The notes under the pieces were generated by a model. It was not told the DNA's origin and made no database searches. It saw nothing but the letters and a program-made list of their open reading frames with translations. This document shows positions 7,693 through 16,733 of a stretch of 60,310 bases of DNA, one piece after another. This DNA is from Alteromonas sp. ASW11-130 (GTDB lineage Bacteria; Pseudomonadota; Gammaproteobacteria; Enterobacterales; Alteromonadaceae). The stretch spans positions 1 through 60,310 of the forward strand of contig NZ_JAPFRE010000023.1 in the NCBI RefSeq assembly GCF_026183735.1, given 5' to 3'. The position numbers and the translations under genes were made by a program. Position 1 is the first letter of the stretch. Each line of letters opens with the position of its first letter.

Positions 7693-8421
7693 ATGCGTAT
7701 TCCCCGCATATTTCACCCACAGCCGATTGTCATCGACACAGAGTTTGAATTAACCGCTGAAGCTACACACCATATAGCCAATGTGCTTCGTCTAAAGCCG
7801 GGCCACCCCATTGTTCTATTTAACGGTGACGGCAATGAATATAGCGCCGAGCTGATAAGCGTTGCCAAACGTCAGGTAATAGTTGAAGCAGATGCCTGCT
7901 TATCATTAAGCAAAGAATCACCTTTATACCTTCATTTGGGACAGGGTATTTCGAAAGGTGATCGTATGGAAATGGTATTGCAAAAAGCGGTAGAGTTGGG
8001 GGTAACTGAAATTACTCCACTTATCACGGAACGCTGTACCGTCAAATTAGATGAAAAACGTTGGGAAAAAAAGCAGCAGCAATGGCATAAAATAATTTAT
8101 GGGGCGTGTGAGCAAAGTGGCCGCAACACCCTACCTAAACTAAACGCTCCCACAGGGTTGAGTCAGTGGTTAGCAAAGTCCACTAAGGCCCAGCGTGTTA
8201 CCCTTTCACCCACAGCACGGGATCCGATTACAAAGCTGGCCTATCATTCCCACGGGTATCAGTTATTAATTGGGCCGGAAGGGGGGCTTTCAGAGAATGA
8301 AGTCCATCAGGCGCAGGAAAGTGGGTATTTGACTGTAAGCATGGGGCCTCGTGTCCTTCGAACAGAGACTGCCGCGTTAACTAGTTTAAGCATATTACAG
8401 GCCCTGCACGGCGACTTTTAG
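7693..8421 (+). CDS. rsmE: 16S rRNA (uracil1498-N3)-methyltransferase RsmE
   Basis: Methylates U1498 of 16S rRNA in the 30S subunit using S-adenosylmethionine. It has 242 residues, the usual length. The N-terminal PUA-like part begins MRIPRIFHPQPI. The C-terminal SPOUT (trefoil-knot) domain holds the cofactor motifs LIGPEGGLSENE (192-203) and GPRVLRTETA (218-227). It is first in the conserved run rsmE-gshB-yqgE-ruvX, with 80 bases to gshB, so the genes may share transcripts. Nothing unusual. Confidence 0.96.
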   Translation: MRIPRIFHPQPIVIDTEFELTAEATHHIANVLRLKPGHPIVLFNGDGNEYSAELISVAKRQVIVEADACLSLSKESPLYLHLGQGISKGDRMEMVLQKAVELGVTEITPLITERCTVKLDEKRWEKKQQQWHKIIYGACEQSGRNTLPKLNAPTGLSQWLAKSTKAQRVTLSPTARDPITKLAYHSHGYQLLIGPEGGLSENEVHQAQESGYLTVSMGPRVLRTETAALTSLSILQALHGDF

Positions 8422-8501
8422 TGTCCCTTATCGCTTGAAAAATCAAAAGCAATCGCCATAGTATGCCCTAAGCCAAAATTAACAGTATTTAAATCACTAT
8501 C

Positions 8502-9452
8502 ATGAGTTACTCTGTCGGCATTGTGATGGACCCAATCGCGTCCATCAAACCTCATAAAGACACCAGTTTTGCAATGATGCTGGAAGCACAGCGTCGCGGC
8601 GCAACTATTTATTATTTCGAGATGAGTGATTTATATCTTGAAAATGGTTTACCGATGGGAATTGGGCGACACGTGTCGGTTAAAGATCAGGCTACCGATT
8701 TCTATACACTGGCAGATAGCCAACACATGAAGCTGGCCGATATCGATGTTTTTTTAATGCGCAAAGACCCGCCATTTGACAGTGAATACCTGTACGCCAC
8801 TCAGATTTTGACCTTGGCCGAGGAAGCGGGTTCGCTGGTGGTAAATAAACCATCCAGTTTGCGGGATTTCAACGAAAAGTTATTTACGTCCTGGTTTCCT
8901 GACTTAATTCCGGCCACGTTGGTTACGCGTCATCCCGCACTTATCAGAGCCTTTCATCAGCAACATAAAGATATTATTTGTAAGCCTTTAGATGGTATGG
9001 GCGGCGCGTCTATCTTCAGAATTAAAGAAGATGGCAATAATTTGGGTGTGGTGATCGAAACCCTAACGCAGTTGAACAAACGCTATATGATGGTGCAAGA
9101 ATATTTGCCAGAAATCAGGGAGGGGGATAAACGCATTTTAATCGTGGATGGTGAAGTTATCCCCTATGCCCTTGCGCGTTTACCCACCCAAGGAGAAACA
9201 AGAGGCAACCTGGCGGCTGGCGGAACGGGTCGACCACAGCCGCTGTCAGAATCTGATCGCGAGCTTGCAGAGAAAATTGCCCCAGTCGTGAAAGAAAAAG
9301 GATTGTTGTTTGTGGGCGTGGATGTTATCGGAAATAAAGTAACAGAAATAAACGTAACCAGCCCCACGTGCGTAAGAGAAATTGAGGCGCATTTTAACGT
9401 TAATATTATGGGCAAACTGTTCGATGCGGTAGAGCGTCGTATCAAACAGTAA
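8502..9452 (+). CDS. gshB: Glutathione synthetase
   Basis: Joins glycine to gamma-glutamylcysteine with ATP, the second step of glutathione synthesis, in the cytoplasm. At 316 residues it matches the family. It has the prokaryotic GshB N-terminus (SVGIVMDPIASIKPHKDTSFAM), the ATP-grasp segment KPLDGMGGASIFR, the glycine-rich loop GNLAAGGTGRP and the metal/substrate segment EINVTSPTCVREIE. It starts at ATG 8502 and is followed after 10 bases by yqgE, so translational coupling is likely. GAGG just before the yqgE ATG serves that gene. Confidence 0.97.
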   Translation: MSYSVGIVMDPIASIKPHKDTSFAMMLEAQRRGATIYYFEMSDLYLENGLPMGIGRHVSVKDQATDFYTLADSQHMKLADIDVFLMRKDPPFDSEYLYATQILTLAEEAGSLVVNKPSSLRDFNEKLFTSWFPDLIPATLVTRHPALIRAFHQQHKDIICKPLDGMGGASIFRIKEDGNNLGVVIETLTQLNKRYMMVQEYLPEIREGDKRILIVDGEVIPYALARLPTQGETRGNLAAGGTGRPQPLSESDRELAEKIAPVVKEKGLLFVGVDVIGNKVTEINVTSPTCVREIEAHFNVNIMGKLFDAVERRIKQ

Positions 9453-9462
9453 CGAGGAATTC

Positions 9463-10029
9463 ATGACGGAGTTAAAAAGCTTACAAAACCATTTTTTGAT
9501 CGCCATGCCATCTATGGAGGATCCTTATTTCTCGCGCTCACTCACTTATGTATGTGAACACAACGATGATGGGGCGATGGGTATTGTGGTTAATCAACCC
9601 TCCACCATGAACCTTAAGCAGTTGCTAGAACAAACAGACAAAGATGCAATTGTAACCGAAGACCGTGAAGACCAAATTATTCTGGCTGGCGGGCCTGTCA
9701 GCCAGGAACGCGGTTTTGTGCTGCACACCCATGAAGGAAAATGGGCATCAAGCCTGGCGCTTAGCAGTGATATTATGGTAACCACTTCGAAGGATATACT
9801 TACCGCAATTGGCAATAAAAGTGGGCCGCAAAGTTCCGTTATCGCATTAGGTTATGCTGGCTGGACAGCCGGTCAGCTGGAAGAAGAAATGCAGCATAAC
9901 GCCTGGCTTACCATTGAAGCTGACCCCGATATTCTTTTTCACACTCCCATTCACAAGCGTTGGCAGGCCGCGGTTAATAAATTGGGTATTGATGTGTGGC
10001 AGTTGGCACCGGAGAGCGGACGTGCCTGA
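9463..10029 (+). CDS. yqgE: YqgE/AlgH family (UPF0301) protein
   Basis: 188 residues of the YqgE/AlgH family, beginning [20 protein letters not shown], with [12 protein letters not shown] and ILAGGPV...GFVLH, all hallmarks. Molecular function is not established; the Pseudomonas homologue AlgH was linked to alginate regulation. It sits between gshB (10 bases) and ruvX (8-base overlap if ruvX starts at the GTG), the order found across gammaproteobacteria, which suggests joint expression with glutathione synthesis and the RuvX nuclease. Confidence 0.93.
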   Translation: MTELKSLQNHFLIAMPSMEDPYFSRSLTYVCEHNDDGAMGIVVNQPSTMNLKQLLEQTDKDAIVTEDREDQIILAGGPVSQERGFVLHTHEGKWASSLALSSDIMVTTSKDILTAIGNKSGPQSSVIALGYAGWTAGQLEEEMQHNAWLTIEADPDILFHTPIHKRWQAAVNKLGIDVWQLAPESGRA

Positions 10030-10453
10030 TATGGGTCAACGCACAGTGTTAGCGTTTGACTTTGGCACCAAAAGCATTGGCATCGCCATAGGGCAGGAAG
10101 TAACAGGTACAGCGGCACCACTTGCAGCCTTAAAAGCACGCGATGGGGTTCCTGATTGGGATGCGTTAAAGCGAATTATCGAACAATGGCAGCCTGACCT
10201 CGCGGTGGTTGGCCTGCCGTTAAATATGGATGGTACCGAACAGGATGTTACACAACGAGCGAAAAAGTTCGCCAACAGAGTTAATGGTCGCTTTAACCTA
10301 AAAGTCGAAACCTGGGATGAGCGTTTAACTACAGTTGACGCCCGTGCCATGTTATTCGAGTTAGGGGGCTATAAAAAGCTCACAAAAGACAAAGTGGATA
10401 GCGTTTCTGCTTGCGTCATTTTTACCAGTTGGGCAGAGAACCAATATAGCTAA
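10022..10453 (+). CDS. ruvX: Putative pre-16S rRNA nuclease RuvX/YqgF
   Basis: RNase H-like (YqgF) fold enzyme implicated in maturing the 5' end of 16S rRNA. The acidic residue of [15 protein letters not shown] near the N-terminus is the first catalytic position; [19 protein letters not shown] and [12 protein letters not shown] are the other family motifs. GTG 10022 has GGAG 7 bases upstream and gives 143 residues. ATG 10031 (140 residues) is the alternative and cannot be excluded. The start overlaps the end of yqgE by 8 bases. Confidence 0.92.
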   Translation: MPDMGQRTVLAFDFGTKSIGIAIGQEVTGTAAPLAALKARDGVPDWDALKRIIEQWQPDLAVVGLPLNMDGTEQDVTQRAKKFANRVNGRFNLKVETWDERLTTVDARAMLFELGGYKKLTKDKVDSVSACVIFTSWAENQYS

Positions 10454-10530
10454 ATCGCTTTACCGACAAAGTAGAAATGTCTGGTTTTTGTGCTAGCATT
10501 GAACCAATATTTTGATCGGGCTACCCCAAC

Positions 10531-11556
10531 ATGCGTATTTTACGTGATTATTTCATTACGATAATCACTTTTCTTATTCTTGCTGGTTGTGGCGAGAGTA
10601 ACACCACGCAGCCTCACTCTACTACACAACCAACGACGATATCCGCTGCTGCGTCAGCGCCTTCTACACTGCAACAAGTTGCCGATAATGCAGTCGAAAA
10701 TAATGACGTTTCGGGTATTATTTTGCTTTCTCAAAAGGGTGAGGAGGAAGCGCATATCGTCGCATCCGGAATTGACATACAAAACCAGCCCTTATTTAAA
10801 ATAGCCAGTATTAGTAAACTGTTTATGGCGGTAGCAGCCACAAAGCTAGCGAATGAAAATACGCTAAATTTGCAAGACACTGTAGCAATTTGGTTACCAG
10901 AATTGGCATCAAACATTGCTAATCTTGAGACTGCGACGCTTAAGCAAGTGATTGAGCATAGAAGCGGTATTCCTGACTTTGACAGCCAACCCGGTTTCTC
11001 ATGGGATCATCCCCATACCGACACCTCAGCCATGCTAAAATTCATTCAAGACAAACCCGCCGATTTTTCACCTAATGCCCATTATGAATATTCTAATAGC
11101 AACTATTTACTGCTCGGCATGGTGATGGACGTTGCGTTAGGGTTTAACCATGAGAAGTATATTCAGCATGAAATCCTCAATTCATTTGCCTTGCAAAACA
11201 CTTTTTTACAACAAGCTGATGCCCCCCAGGAAGCACTCGTAACAGGTTTTTGGGATGGTCGGGATATGAAAGCGCAGGAATATACCATTCCTGGCGGCTC
11301 AATGGTCGCCTCTGCTGACGATATTGGTGTGTTTATAGGCGCGTTAAATAGGGGTACCTTACTAAGTGAGGATGAAGCCAGCATTTATCCCTATTTTTAC
11401 GAACATACCGGGTGGCTGCCGGGCTATCAAAGCGTTGCCCGTTATGACGCGGCTTCTGATACCGTTATCGTTGTCTTCACCGCAAGTACGGGGGGCAACA
11501 GTAGCACGGTTACCGAAAAAGCATTTAACCAAATTAGAAATATTGCCCGCCAGTAA
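10531..11556 (+). CDS. Beta-lactamase-family (class C-like) serine hydrolase, lipoprotein
   Basis: 341 residues. A signal sequence ends LILAGC with Cys20 as the lipidation site, followed by a Ser/Thr-rich linker (about 22-48). The catalytic SISK tetrad lies at 93-96 (FKIASISKLFMAV), the YSN motif at 187-189 (YEYSNSNY), and a late HTG (YEHTGWLPG) replaces KTG. This set marks the beta-lactamase/D-Ala-D-Ala peptidase-like fold (Pfam Beta-lactamase, PF00144). It is probably a membrane-anchored periplasmic esterase or peptidase; true antibiotic hydrolysis is not implied. It is convergent with the GTPase gene, with 5 bases between the stop codons. Confidence 0.85.
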   Translation: MRILRDYFITIITFLILAGCGESNTTQPHSTTQPTTISAAASAPSTLQQVADNAVENNDVSGIILLSQKGEEEAHIVASGIDIQNQPLFKIASISKLFMAVAATKLANENTLNLQDTVAIWLPELASNIANLETATLKQVIEHRSGIPDFDSQPGFSWDHPHTDTSAMLKFIQDKPADFSPNAHYEYSNSNYLLLGMVMDVALGFNHEKYIQHEILNSFALQNTFLQQADAPQEALVTGFWDGRDMKAQEYTIPGGSMVASADDIGVFIGALNRGTLLSEDEASIYPYFYEHTGWLPGYQSVARYDAASDTVIVVFTASTGGNSSTVTEKAFNQIRNIARQ

Positions 11557-11561
11557 TAGGG

Positions 11562-12935
11562 TCAGTTTTTCTCGAACAAGGGCCTTAGTGCACTTTCCAA
11601 GTCGTCAGTGGGCCGTTGTTTAATCAAACGTTCACACTCTTGGTGCAACTCCCGTTGCGTACTTTTTTCAAGGCTTTGAACCCGTTGCTGAAAGTCATTT
11701 GCGTCGATTGACAAAGCTTCACGACTGGCGTGGCTTCGTTGTGAGATCTGGGCGTGTAAATGAACAAAGCGTCCGATAACCACATAGGGAAAATTACGGT
11801 TTTTCATCGGCCCAAACCTGGCTTCGTATCCGCCTACGGGGAGCCCCTGCACCGACATATCGGCGAGCTTATCCGCACCGAACCATGCACTTGACGCTCC
11901 GATCAACCCTCCCCCCAATGCCCCAAGCATAAAACTTGAACCAGCGACGGCCACATCCAAGGCTGCGCCTCCCAAGGCGCCAGTAGCGGTGGCGGCGTAC
12001 ACCAGTTGCCTCTTATCCAATCCCCAGGCGAACCACTGGTCACAATCAAATAAATCAGGGGGGAGATCGATCTGGTCGGTTATTACATCGCTTTGAAAGT
12101 GACCATAAATTGCCATTAATTCTTTTACCGATTGCAACTCCCGCTCACGCATCCAATGCTGATATTGTTTTTCCAAAAGGGGCTTAATTTTTTGTGCTTG
12201 CTGGGTGGTCAGAACTTTTTGACTTTCGCGATGCTGGCATAAATCTTCGACCAACCGGCTCAGTAAGGCAATACTCTGGTTTAACTGTTGTTTGCGCTGT
12301 TGTAGCAAATCTGCAATGGTTTTATCTAAACCTTCGGTCCATACTGGATTTAAATAGGAAAATGTCTTCAGCAAGGTAATTTGTTTTTCAAAGTCTGCTT
12401 TCATCGGGTTAAACACCTGAACAGACTTAAAATACTGCAATAACGCGTTTTCCCACTCTTTTATGTACTCTACACTTTCTATGGGGTTGATAAGTGCCAT
12501 AGAGGGTTGGCCGCTCCACCTCAGCACTTCCATTTCAGCTTCATATTCAGCGCCATAAGGATGTGACCCATCCACTACATACAAGATTGCAGCCCCCTCT
12601 ACTATGGGGCGAAGTAATTCCACTTCATCAGGATACTGCTGACGACACTGACTATCGTTTACAAATTTAGCTAATACCTTTGCACGTTCACTGGCGTTGG
12701 CTCCTTGTTCCTTAAGCCACCGCAGTACTTTAACTGGGCGTTGAAATCCAGGGGTATCAATGAGCTGATACCCCCCGTTTGCAGTGGTTATTGAAATACC
12801 TTCTGCCTTTTCAGTGGTCCCGCTTCGACTAGATATAACCACATCGTCATTTTGCGATAACGTTGAAACAATAGACGATTTACCTTTATTAGGGTGGCCG
12901 ACCACCGCAAAGCGAGCCTGATTATTCGCTCTCAT
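11562..12935 (-). CDS. GTPase with DUF3482 domain
   Basis: 457 residues. An N-terminal Era/Obg-like G domain has the P-loop GHPNKGKSS (13-21), an SGTTEKAEG switch region and DTPG (60-63). The guanine-specificity loop is not the canonical NKxD (ALINPIES occupies the place). A long helical region follows, then a glycine-rich hydrophobic stretch at about 311-350 (ATGALGGAALDVAVAG and on) that could insert into the membrane, as DUF3482 proteins are expected to do. The start overlaps the stop of the upstream DUF2868 gene by 4 bases. The two families are regularly paired, suggesting a membrane-bound GTPase complex of unknown role. Confidence 0.88.
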   Translation of the reverse strand: MRANNQARFAVVGHPNKGKSSIVSTLSQNDDVVISSRSGTTEKAEGISITTANGGYQLIDTPGFQRPVKVLRWLKEQGANASERAKVLAKFVNDSQCRQQYPDEVELLRPIVEGAAILYVVDGSHPYGAEYEAEMEVLRWSGQPSMALINPIESVEYIKEWENALLQYFKSVQVFNPMKADFEKQITLLKTFSYLNPVWTEGLDKTIADLLQQRKQQLNQSIALLSRLVEDLCQHRESQKVLTTQQAQKIKPLLEKQYQHWMRERELQSVKELMAIYGHFQSDVITDQIDLPPDLFDCDQWFAWGLDKRQLVYAATATGALGGAALDVAVAGSSFMLGALGGGLIGASSAWFGADKLADMSVQGLPVGGYEARFGPMKNRNFPYVVIGRFVHLHAQISQRSHASREALSIDANDFQQRVQSLEKSTQRELHQECERLIKQRPTDDLESALRPLFEKN

Positions 12936-14086
12936 GTATCTATCTCGCTATTATTCACCGCATTGTGGGCGGGTTGAAATAGTTGCCAATTTTTGAGTTC
13001 TCGACAAAAACGACGCCATTCATCCAGATGTTTTTTATCTGCATCGCGCACATGCTGCTTGTGGTAATTCACTGGGTAAAGGAATCCTTGACCATGTTGC
13101 AGAAAATCTTGCAGTTCTCCTAAAGGCGGCTCCCATGCCTTTACCAGGACCAACTTACTTTGAGAGTATTGTTCAGCCTGATTTTGTTCAGCTTCACTTG
13201 CAAGTGGCCCTGCCATTAGCTTTTGGTGGCCCGTGGCAACTTCCAATTGCGACACGATCGCGTCTGGTAATGCGCTCCAATTTACCACCGCATAACTTGA
13301 AGGCAACTGATGATTCACCTCAGCAAGAACAAAGCGTTCCGGTTGACGACGCTTATTCTGATTAATACGTTGATGTAATTGTTGTTCGAAATCACTATCC
13401 ATTTTACGTTTTATTATCGAACGGCTAATGACGAGCAGCAGACCTCTTAATATAAACGTGTAAAATATCTGCGTGGCCAAAATGAAAGGCCACCATTGTG
13501 CGAGGTTAGACGGTGTTTCGTAAAGCTGAGTGAGTCTGGAATCCTGCGTGTGTTCAAGTAATTCGATAGTTGGCTGTGCTGACTCCCAAAACCACCAGGG
13601 CGAGGCGACGAATTTTAATATTGGGTAAATATCACTCGCGGTTAATAGGGTACTTCGCCATACAAAATTGATATCTGTGGCCAGTAGTAATATCAATAAG
13701 GTTAAAATTCCGGCCAGCGAATAAGCCAGCATTGCGAACTGACTTTGCAGGAAAAACCAATGTTTATCCAAATGACGCTGTCGTAGTTGCCGTAAAACTG
13801 TCGATTGTGAAATACCTAAAAACGAAAGTTTACTCACAACTCGCGCCAGATTTAGCCCCTTACCGCTAATTAAGGACACCACTGACGTGATCAAACCCAC
13901 TACTGGAAACAGCAGAAAAATAAGTAATAGATAAAATAAATTTACCCGGCCTTGGGCGTCGCCATTTAGCAAAACGAAACTTAAAAAGAACCCTAATAGC
14001 ATGCCGATAACGGCTATAGCGGGTGACATGCTGACAGTGCGCGAGGCGTTGTCATTGGCTGCTGAGGTAATGTCGGTGTCGATCAC
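12932..14086 (-). CDS. DUF2868 integral membrane protein
   Basis: 384 residues with four predicted membrane segments (near 22-45, 48-72, 113-138 and 200-225) and a large cytoplasmic C-terminal part. The spacing of aromatic residues around FVASPWWFWE, LAQWWPFILATQIFYTFILR and the following basic segment fits DUF2868. Function is unknown. It is translationally coupled (4-base overlap) to the DUF3482 GTPase gene. The partner relation is inferred from the recurrent pairing of the two families. The start is ATG 14086; its upstream DNA merges into the 14.2-15.2 kb repeat region. Confidence 0.85.
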   Translation of the reverse strand: MIDTDITSAANDNASRTVSMSPAIAVIGMLLGFFLSFVLLNGDAQGRVNLFYLLLIFLLFPVVGLITSVVSLISGKGLNLARVVSKLSFLGISQSTVLRQLRQRHLDKHWFFLQSQFAMLAYSLAGILTLLILLLATDINFVWRSTLLTASDIYPILKFVASPWWFWESAQPTIELLEHTQDSRLTQLYETPSNLAQWWPFILATQIFYTFILRGLLLVISRSIIKRKMDSDFEQQLHQRINQNKRRQPERFVLAEVNHQLPSSYAVVNWSALPDAIVSQLEVATGHQKLMAGPLASEAEQNQAEQYSQSKLVLVKAWEPPLGELQDFLQHGQGFLYPVNYHKQHVRDADKKHLDEWRRFCRELKNWQLFQPAHNAVNNSEIDT

Positions 14087-14397
14087 TCATTCACTCTAAT
14101 TAATTCAAAAAAAAGGCTTTTTAAATGGTACGTACTTAGACAGGTCTCCACAATGAAAACTAGCGGGTTTCGGTTCATTACACAACCCCCAACCTATAGG
14201 ATGTATTGTGCAGTTCACATTTACGCCGAACGTGTCAGTTTGTCCATTCGTCATCCCGTCCGTTCGTCTGTCATCCCGTTCGTCCGTTCGTCATCCCGAT
14301 GAAAATCGGGACCCCCTCGCATGTTATGACACACGCAAGAAGGCTGTTTTTTTTCGGTACACGATGAAGTTTGGGTGTTGGTCGTTTGAGCAGGAGG

Positions 14398-14455
14398 CCG
14401 TGATTTGCATCACGATGACGATAAATATTAGGAGGTCGTGATGTGCATCACGACG
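14398..14455. repeat. Palindrome block A (2 units of about 38 bp)
   Basis: Cores at 14400-14413 (GTGATTTGCATCAC) and 14438-14451 (GTGATGTGCATCAC). The second core's arms extend to TCGTGAT/ATCACGA; the first reads CCGTGAT/ATCACGA. Confidence 0.9.
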
Positions 14456-14617
14456 ACGGTATAGCGGTGAGCGCTAATCAACTCAAACTTCAATTCGTTA
14501 CCTCAATTCGTCATCCCGATGAAAATCGGGACCTCCTCGCATGTTACGCCGCACGCAAAAAGACTGCTTTTTTTCGGTACACGATGAAGTTTGGGTATTG
14601 ATCGTTTGAGAAGGAGA

Positions 14618-14711
14618 TCGTGATGTGCATCACGATGACGATAAATGTTAGGAGGTCGTGATGTGCATCACGATGACGATAGATATTAGGAGATCGTGAT
14701 GTGCATCACGA
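14618..14711. repeat. Palindrome block B (3 units of about 38 bp)
   Basis: Cores at 14620-14633, 14658-14671 and 14696-14709, all GTGATGTGCATCAC, exactly 38 bp apart. Confidence 0.9.
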
Positions 14712-14877
14712 CGACGGTATAGCGGTGAGCGCTAATCAATTTCCAAACTTTAATTCGTCCCTTCAATTCGTCATCCCGATGAAAATCGGGACCTCCTCAC
14801 ATGTTACGCCGCACGCAAAAAGACTGCTTTTTTTCGGTACACGATGAAGTTTGGGTGTTGGTCGTTTGAGAAGGAGA

Positions 14878-15086
14878 ACGTGATTTGCATCACGATGACG
14901 ATAGATATTAGGGGATCGTGATTTGCATCACGACGACGGTAAATTGTTAGGAGATCGTGATTTGCATCACGACGACGATAAATGTTAGGAGATCGTGATG
15001 TGCATCACGATGACGGTAAATCTTAGGAGGTCATGATTTGCATCACGATGACGATAGATATTAGGAGGTCGTGATGTGCATCACGA
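14878..15086. repeat. Palindrome block C (6 units of about 38 bp)
   Basis: Cores at 14880, 14918, 14957, 14995, 15033 and 15071, each 14 bp, with spacings 38, 39, 38, 38, 38. The six bases between GTGA and TCAC are TGTGCA or TTTGCA; the fifth unit begins ATGA instead of GTGA. Confidence 0.9.
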
Positions 15087-15308
15087 TGACGGTATAGCGG
15101 TGAGCGCTAAACAACTTCGTCACTTCAGTTCGTTACCTCAATTCGTCATCCCGATGAAAATCGGGACCTCCTCACATGTTACGCCGCACGCAAGTAGAAT
15201 GCTGTTCGTTCGGTACACAATGAAGTTTTAACGTCAATCGTTTGATATGAAGCCTGGGCAAAAACAGTTATTGCAAAAGTAATATCAATCCGGGCAATCA
15301 AATAATTA

Positions 15309-15974
15309 CTATCCGTTCCCTATTGCTTCCGGACTCTCTTTAAAAAACAAACCACTTAACCATAAAAACCATACAATTTGACCAAGACCGAAAATTGCCC
15401 CGAATTGCCCGAGCCCCGGCAAGATGGTAATTAAACCTGCGGTTCCTACTATCAAACCAAACCAGTTAAAAATTTTGGGAAAAATACCCGTTTTTAAAGC
15501 GATAATGCTTAACATGAATACCCAGAGTCCACCGATGACTTCTACGCCCCCGCCCAGACCATCCTGAATCACTCCCAATGTTTGCCATAGCTGTATTGCC
15601 ATATCCGGTTCTGAGGTAACCAACGTTGCCACCTTTCCCATGCCTACATTTGCAATCATTCCGCTTGCGATAAGAAGCCCGGCCCAAATGAACCCTAATA
15701 TTTTAGCAGTGCTTTTGAATATACTTTGCGTTGGCGCAATACGCGCATCTAAAGCTAAAGTAAGGAAAATAAGCGCAATACCAAATACAGTATATATAAC
15801 GCTATTCCATATATGAACGAGGGTGTTATTGTCGAGAAGAAACGCTAAATGCTGCTCACGTGACCATCCTTCCGCGTGTTCAGGAGAAAGAAAAAGCAAT
15901 AAAACAGCAAATCCAAATATATAAGCACAACCCGCATATAAGGCAGAAAGGCCACCTGCTTTTTTAGTGTTCAT
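15309..15974 (-). CDS. DUF4386-like integral membrane protein
   Basis: 221 residues with about six hydrophobic spans (near 10-30, 52-75, 88-112, 140-165, 170-190 and 192-212). The N-terminus (KKAGGLSALYAGCAYIFGFA) and the overall layout resemble DUF4386 membrane proteins, whose function is unknown. It is monocistronic, starts at ATG 15974, and ends just beside the repeat region, with no clear terminator between. The family call is tentative. Confidence 0.65.
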   Translation of the reverse strand: MNTKKAGGLSALYAGCAYIFGFAVLLLFLSPEHAEGWSREQHLAFLLDNNTLVHIWNSVIYTVFGIALIFLTLALDARIAPTQSIFKSTAKILGFIWAGLLIASGMIANVGMGKVATLVTSEPDMAIQLWQTLGVIQDGLGGGVEVIGGLWVFMLSIIALKTGIFPKIFNWFGLIVGTAGLITILPGLGQFGAIFGLGQIVWFLWLSGLFFKESPEAIGNG

Positions 15975-16267
15975 CGTGTACTCAGTTTAAAAAACCTTTT
16001 ACCAAAGAGTACCAACTTTAATTACGTTAAGAACAGTTGAGTTGTTACAGGATGTAACTTGTGACATACCTAAACGCAGACGATTAGGTAAAGAAACCCC
16101 GGGAGCTAAGTTTTCTGCCTATTTAAACAAGGTTATAATTGGTTTATATAAAATAATACATTGGCATTTTCTGCCGCGTCAGACCGTAAAAAAAGGCACG
16201 GCACCCACGGCAAACCTTAACGCGAAAGATCTACATACCTTTGTTGGAGCCTATCTATAATAACGAA

Positions 16268-16657
16268 TTAAGGAATGGCGAAATATATCAGTGCTAATGA
16301 CACACCAAAACCCACTAACCAGGCTGAACTTCGCAATAAGTGAATATTAAACCAGTAAGCAAATAGATAGATAGTTCTGGCTATCACGAAAACGATTGCC
16401 AAATTAGTTACCATTGAACCTAGTGTTTCAGTAGCGACGCACGCCAGCACACCGGGCGCAAACATGACAAGCGCTTCGAAACAGTTCTCATGTGCAGCTT
16501 TAGCCCGCGCACCAAAGCCTTTTAGATTAGCCTGTTGCCCCCGTGGGTGCCTATTATCATAGCCACCCTGCATTTTGTTTTGTGCATAGGCTAAGGGAGC
16601 TTTGGCTAAAATAGGCATTAAGGTTGCGATAAATAAACATACTAATAGGATAGTCAT
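16268..16657 (-). CDS. MAPEG family membrane protein
   Basis: 129 residues with four hydrophobic spans. It fits the MAPEG superfamily (membrane-associated proteins in eicosanoid and glutathione metabolism): RHPRGQQANLKGFGARAKAAHENCFEAL contains the conserved R-A-x-x-A-x-x-N-x-x-E pattern of the glutathione-binding region. In bacteria these are small inner-membrane proteins, often without an assigned substrate. It is monocistronic. The 293 bp upstream, as far as the DUF4386-like gene, hold no convincing gene. Confidence 0.85.
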   Translation of the reverse strand: MTILLVCLFIATLMPILAKAPLAYAQNKMQGGYDNRHPRGQQANLKGFGARAKAAHENCFEALVMFAPGVLACVATETLGSMVTNLAIVFVIARTIYLFAYWFNIHLLRSSAWLVGFGVSLALIYFAIP

Positions 16658-16733
16658 ACGTTTTAGTCTTTGGTCTGCTTATAAGAGATTAAAGCAGAAT
16701 AAGGGCATTCATTAAAGGTGTGTTATGAATTAG

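Larger units (their letters stand above)
14230..15236. repeat. Complex intergenic repeat region, about 1 kb
   Basis: Four copies of the hairpin TCCCGAT-GAAA-ATCGGGA (14294-14311, 14514-14531, 14774-14791, 15149-15166) each head a larger unit. The unit continues ACC(T/C)CCTCRCATGTTA, an ACGCAA stretch, CGGTACACGATGAAGTTTGGGT, a block of 38-bp palindromic units, then GGTATAGCGGTGAGCGCTAA. Hairpin-to-hairpin distances are 220, 260 and 375 bp, explained by 2, 3 and 6 inner units. The fourth copy is cut short before any inner unit. No coding frame here is credible. Confidence 0.9.

Noticed and set aside
9854..10021. Longer ruvX reading
   Set aside because: It would overlap almost a third of yqgE in another frame; the family N-terminus begins at [12 protein letters not shown].
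14208..14441. Coding frame in the repeat region
   Set aside because: It runs through repeated hairpins and low-complexity CGTCATCCCG copies, with no ribosome site and no protein-like composition.
14398..15086. CRISPR array
   Set aside because: The units are palindromes joined by near-identical filler; there are no variable spacers and no cas genes.
16042..16260. Short plus-strand frame (72 codons) between the DUF4386-like and MAPEG genes
   Set aside because: It needs a TTG start without a ribosome site, and its composition is not convincing. I see nothing else in this 293-bp gap.
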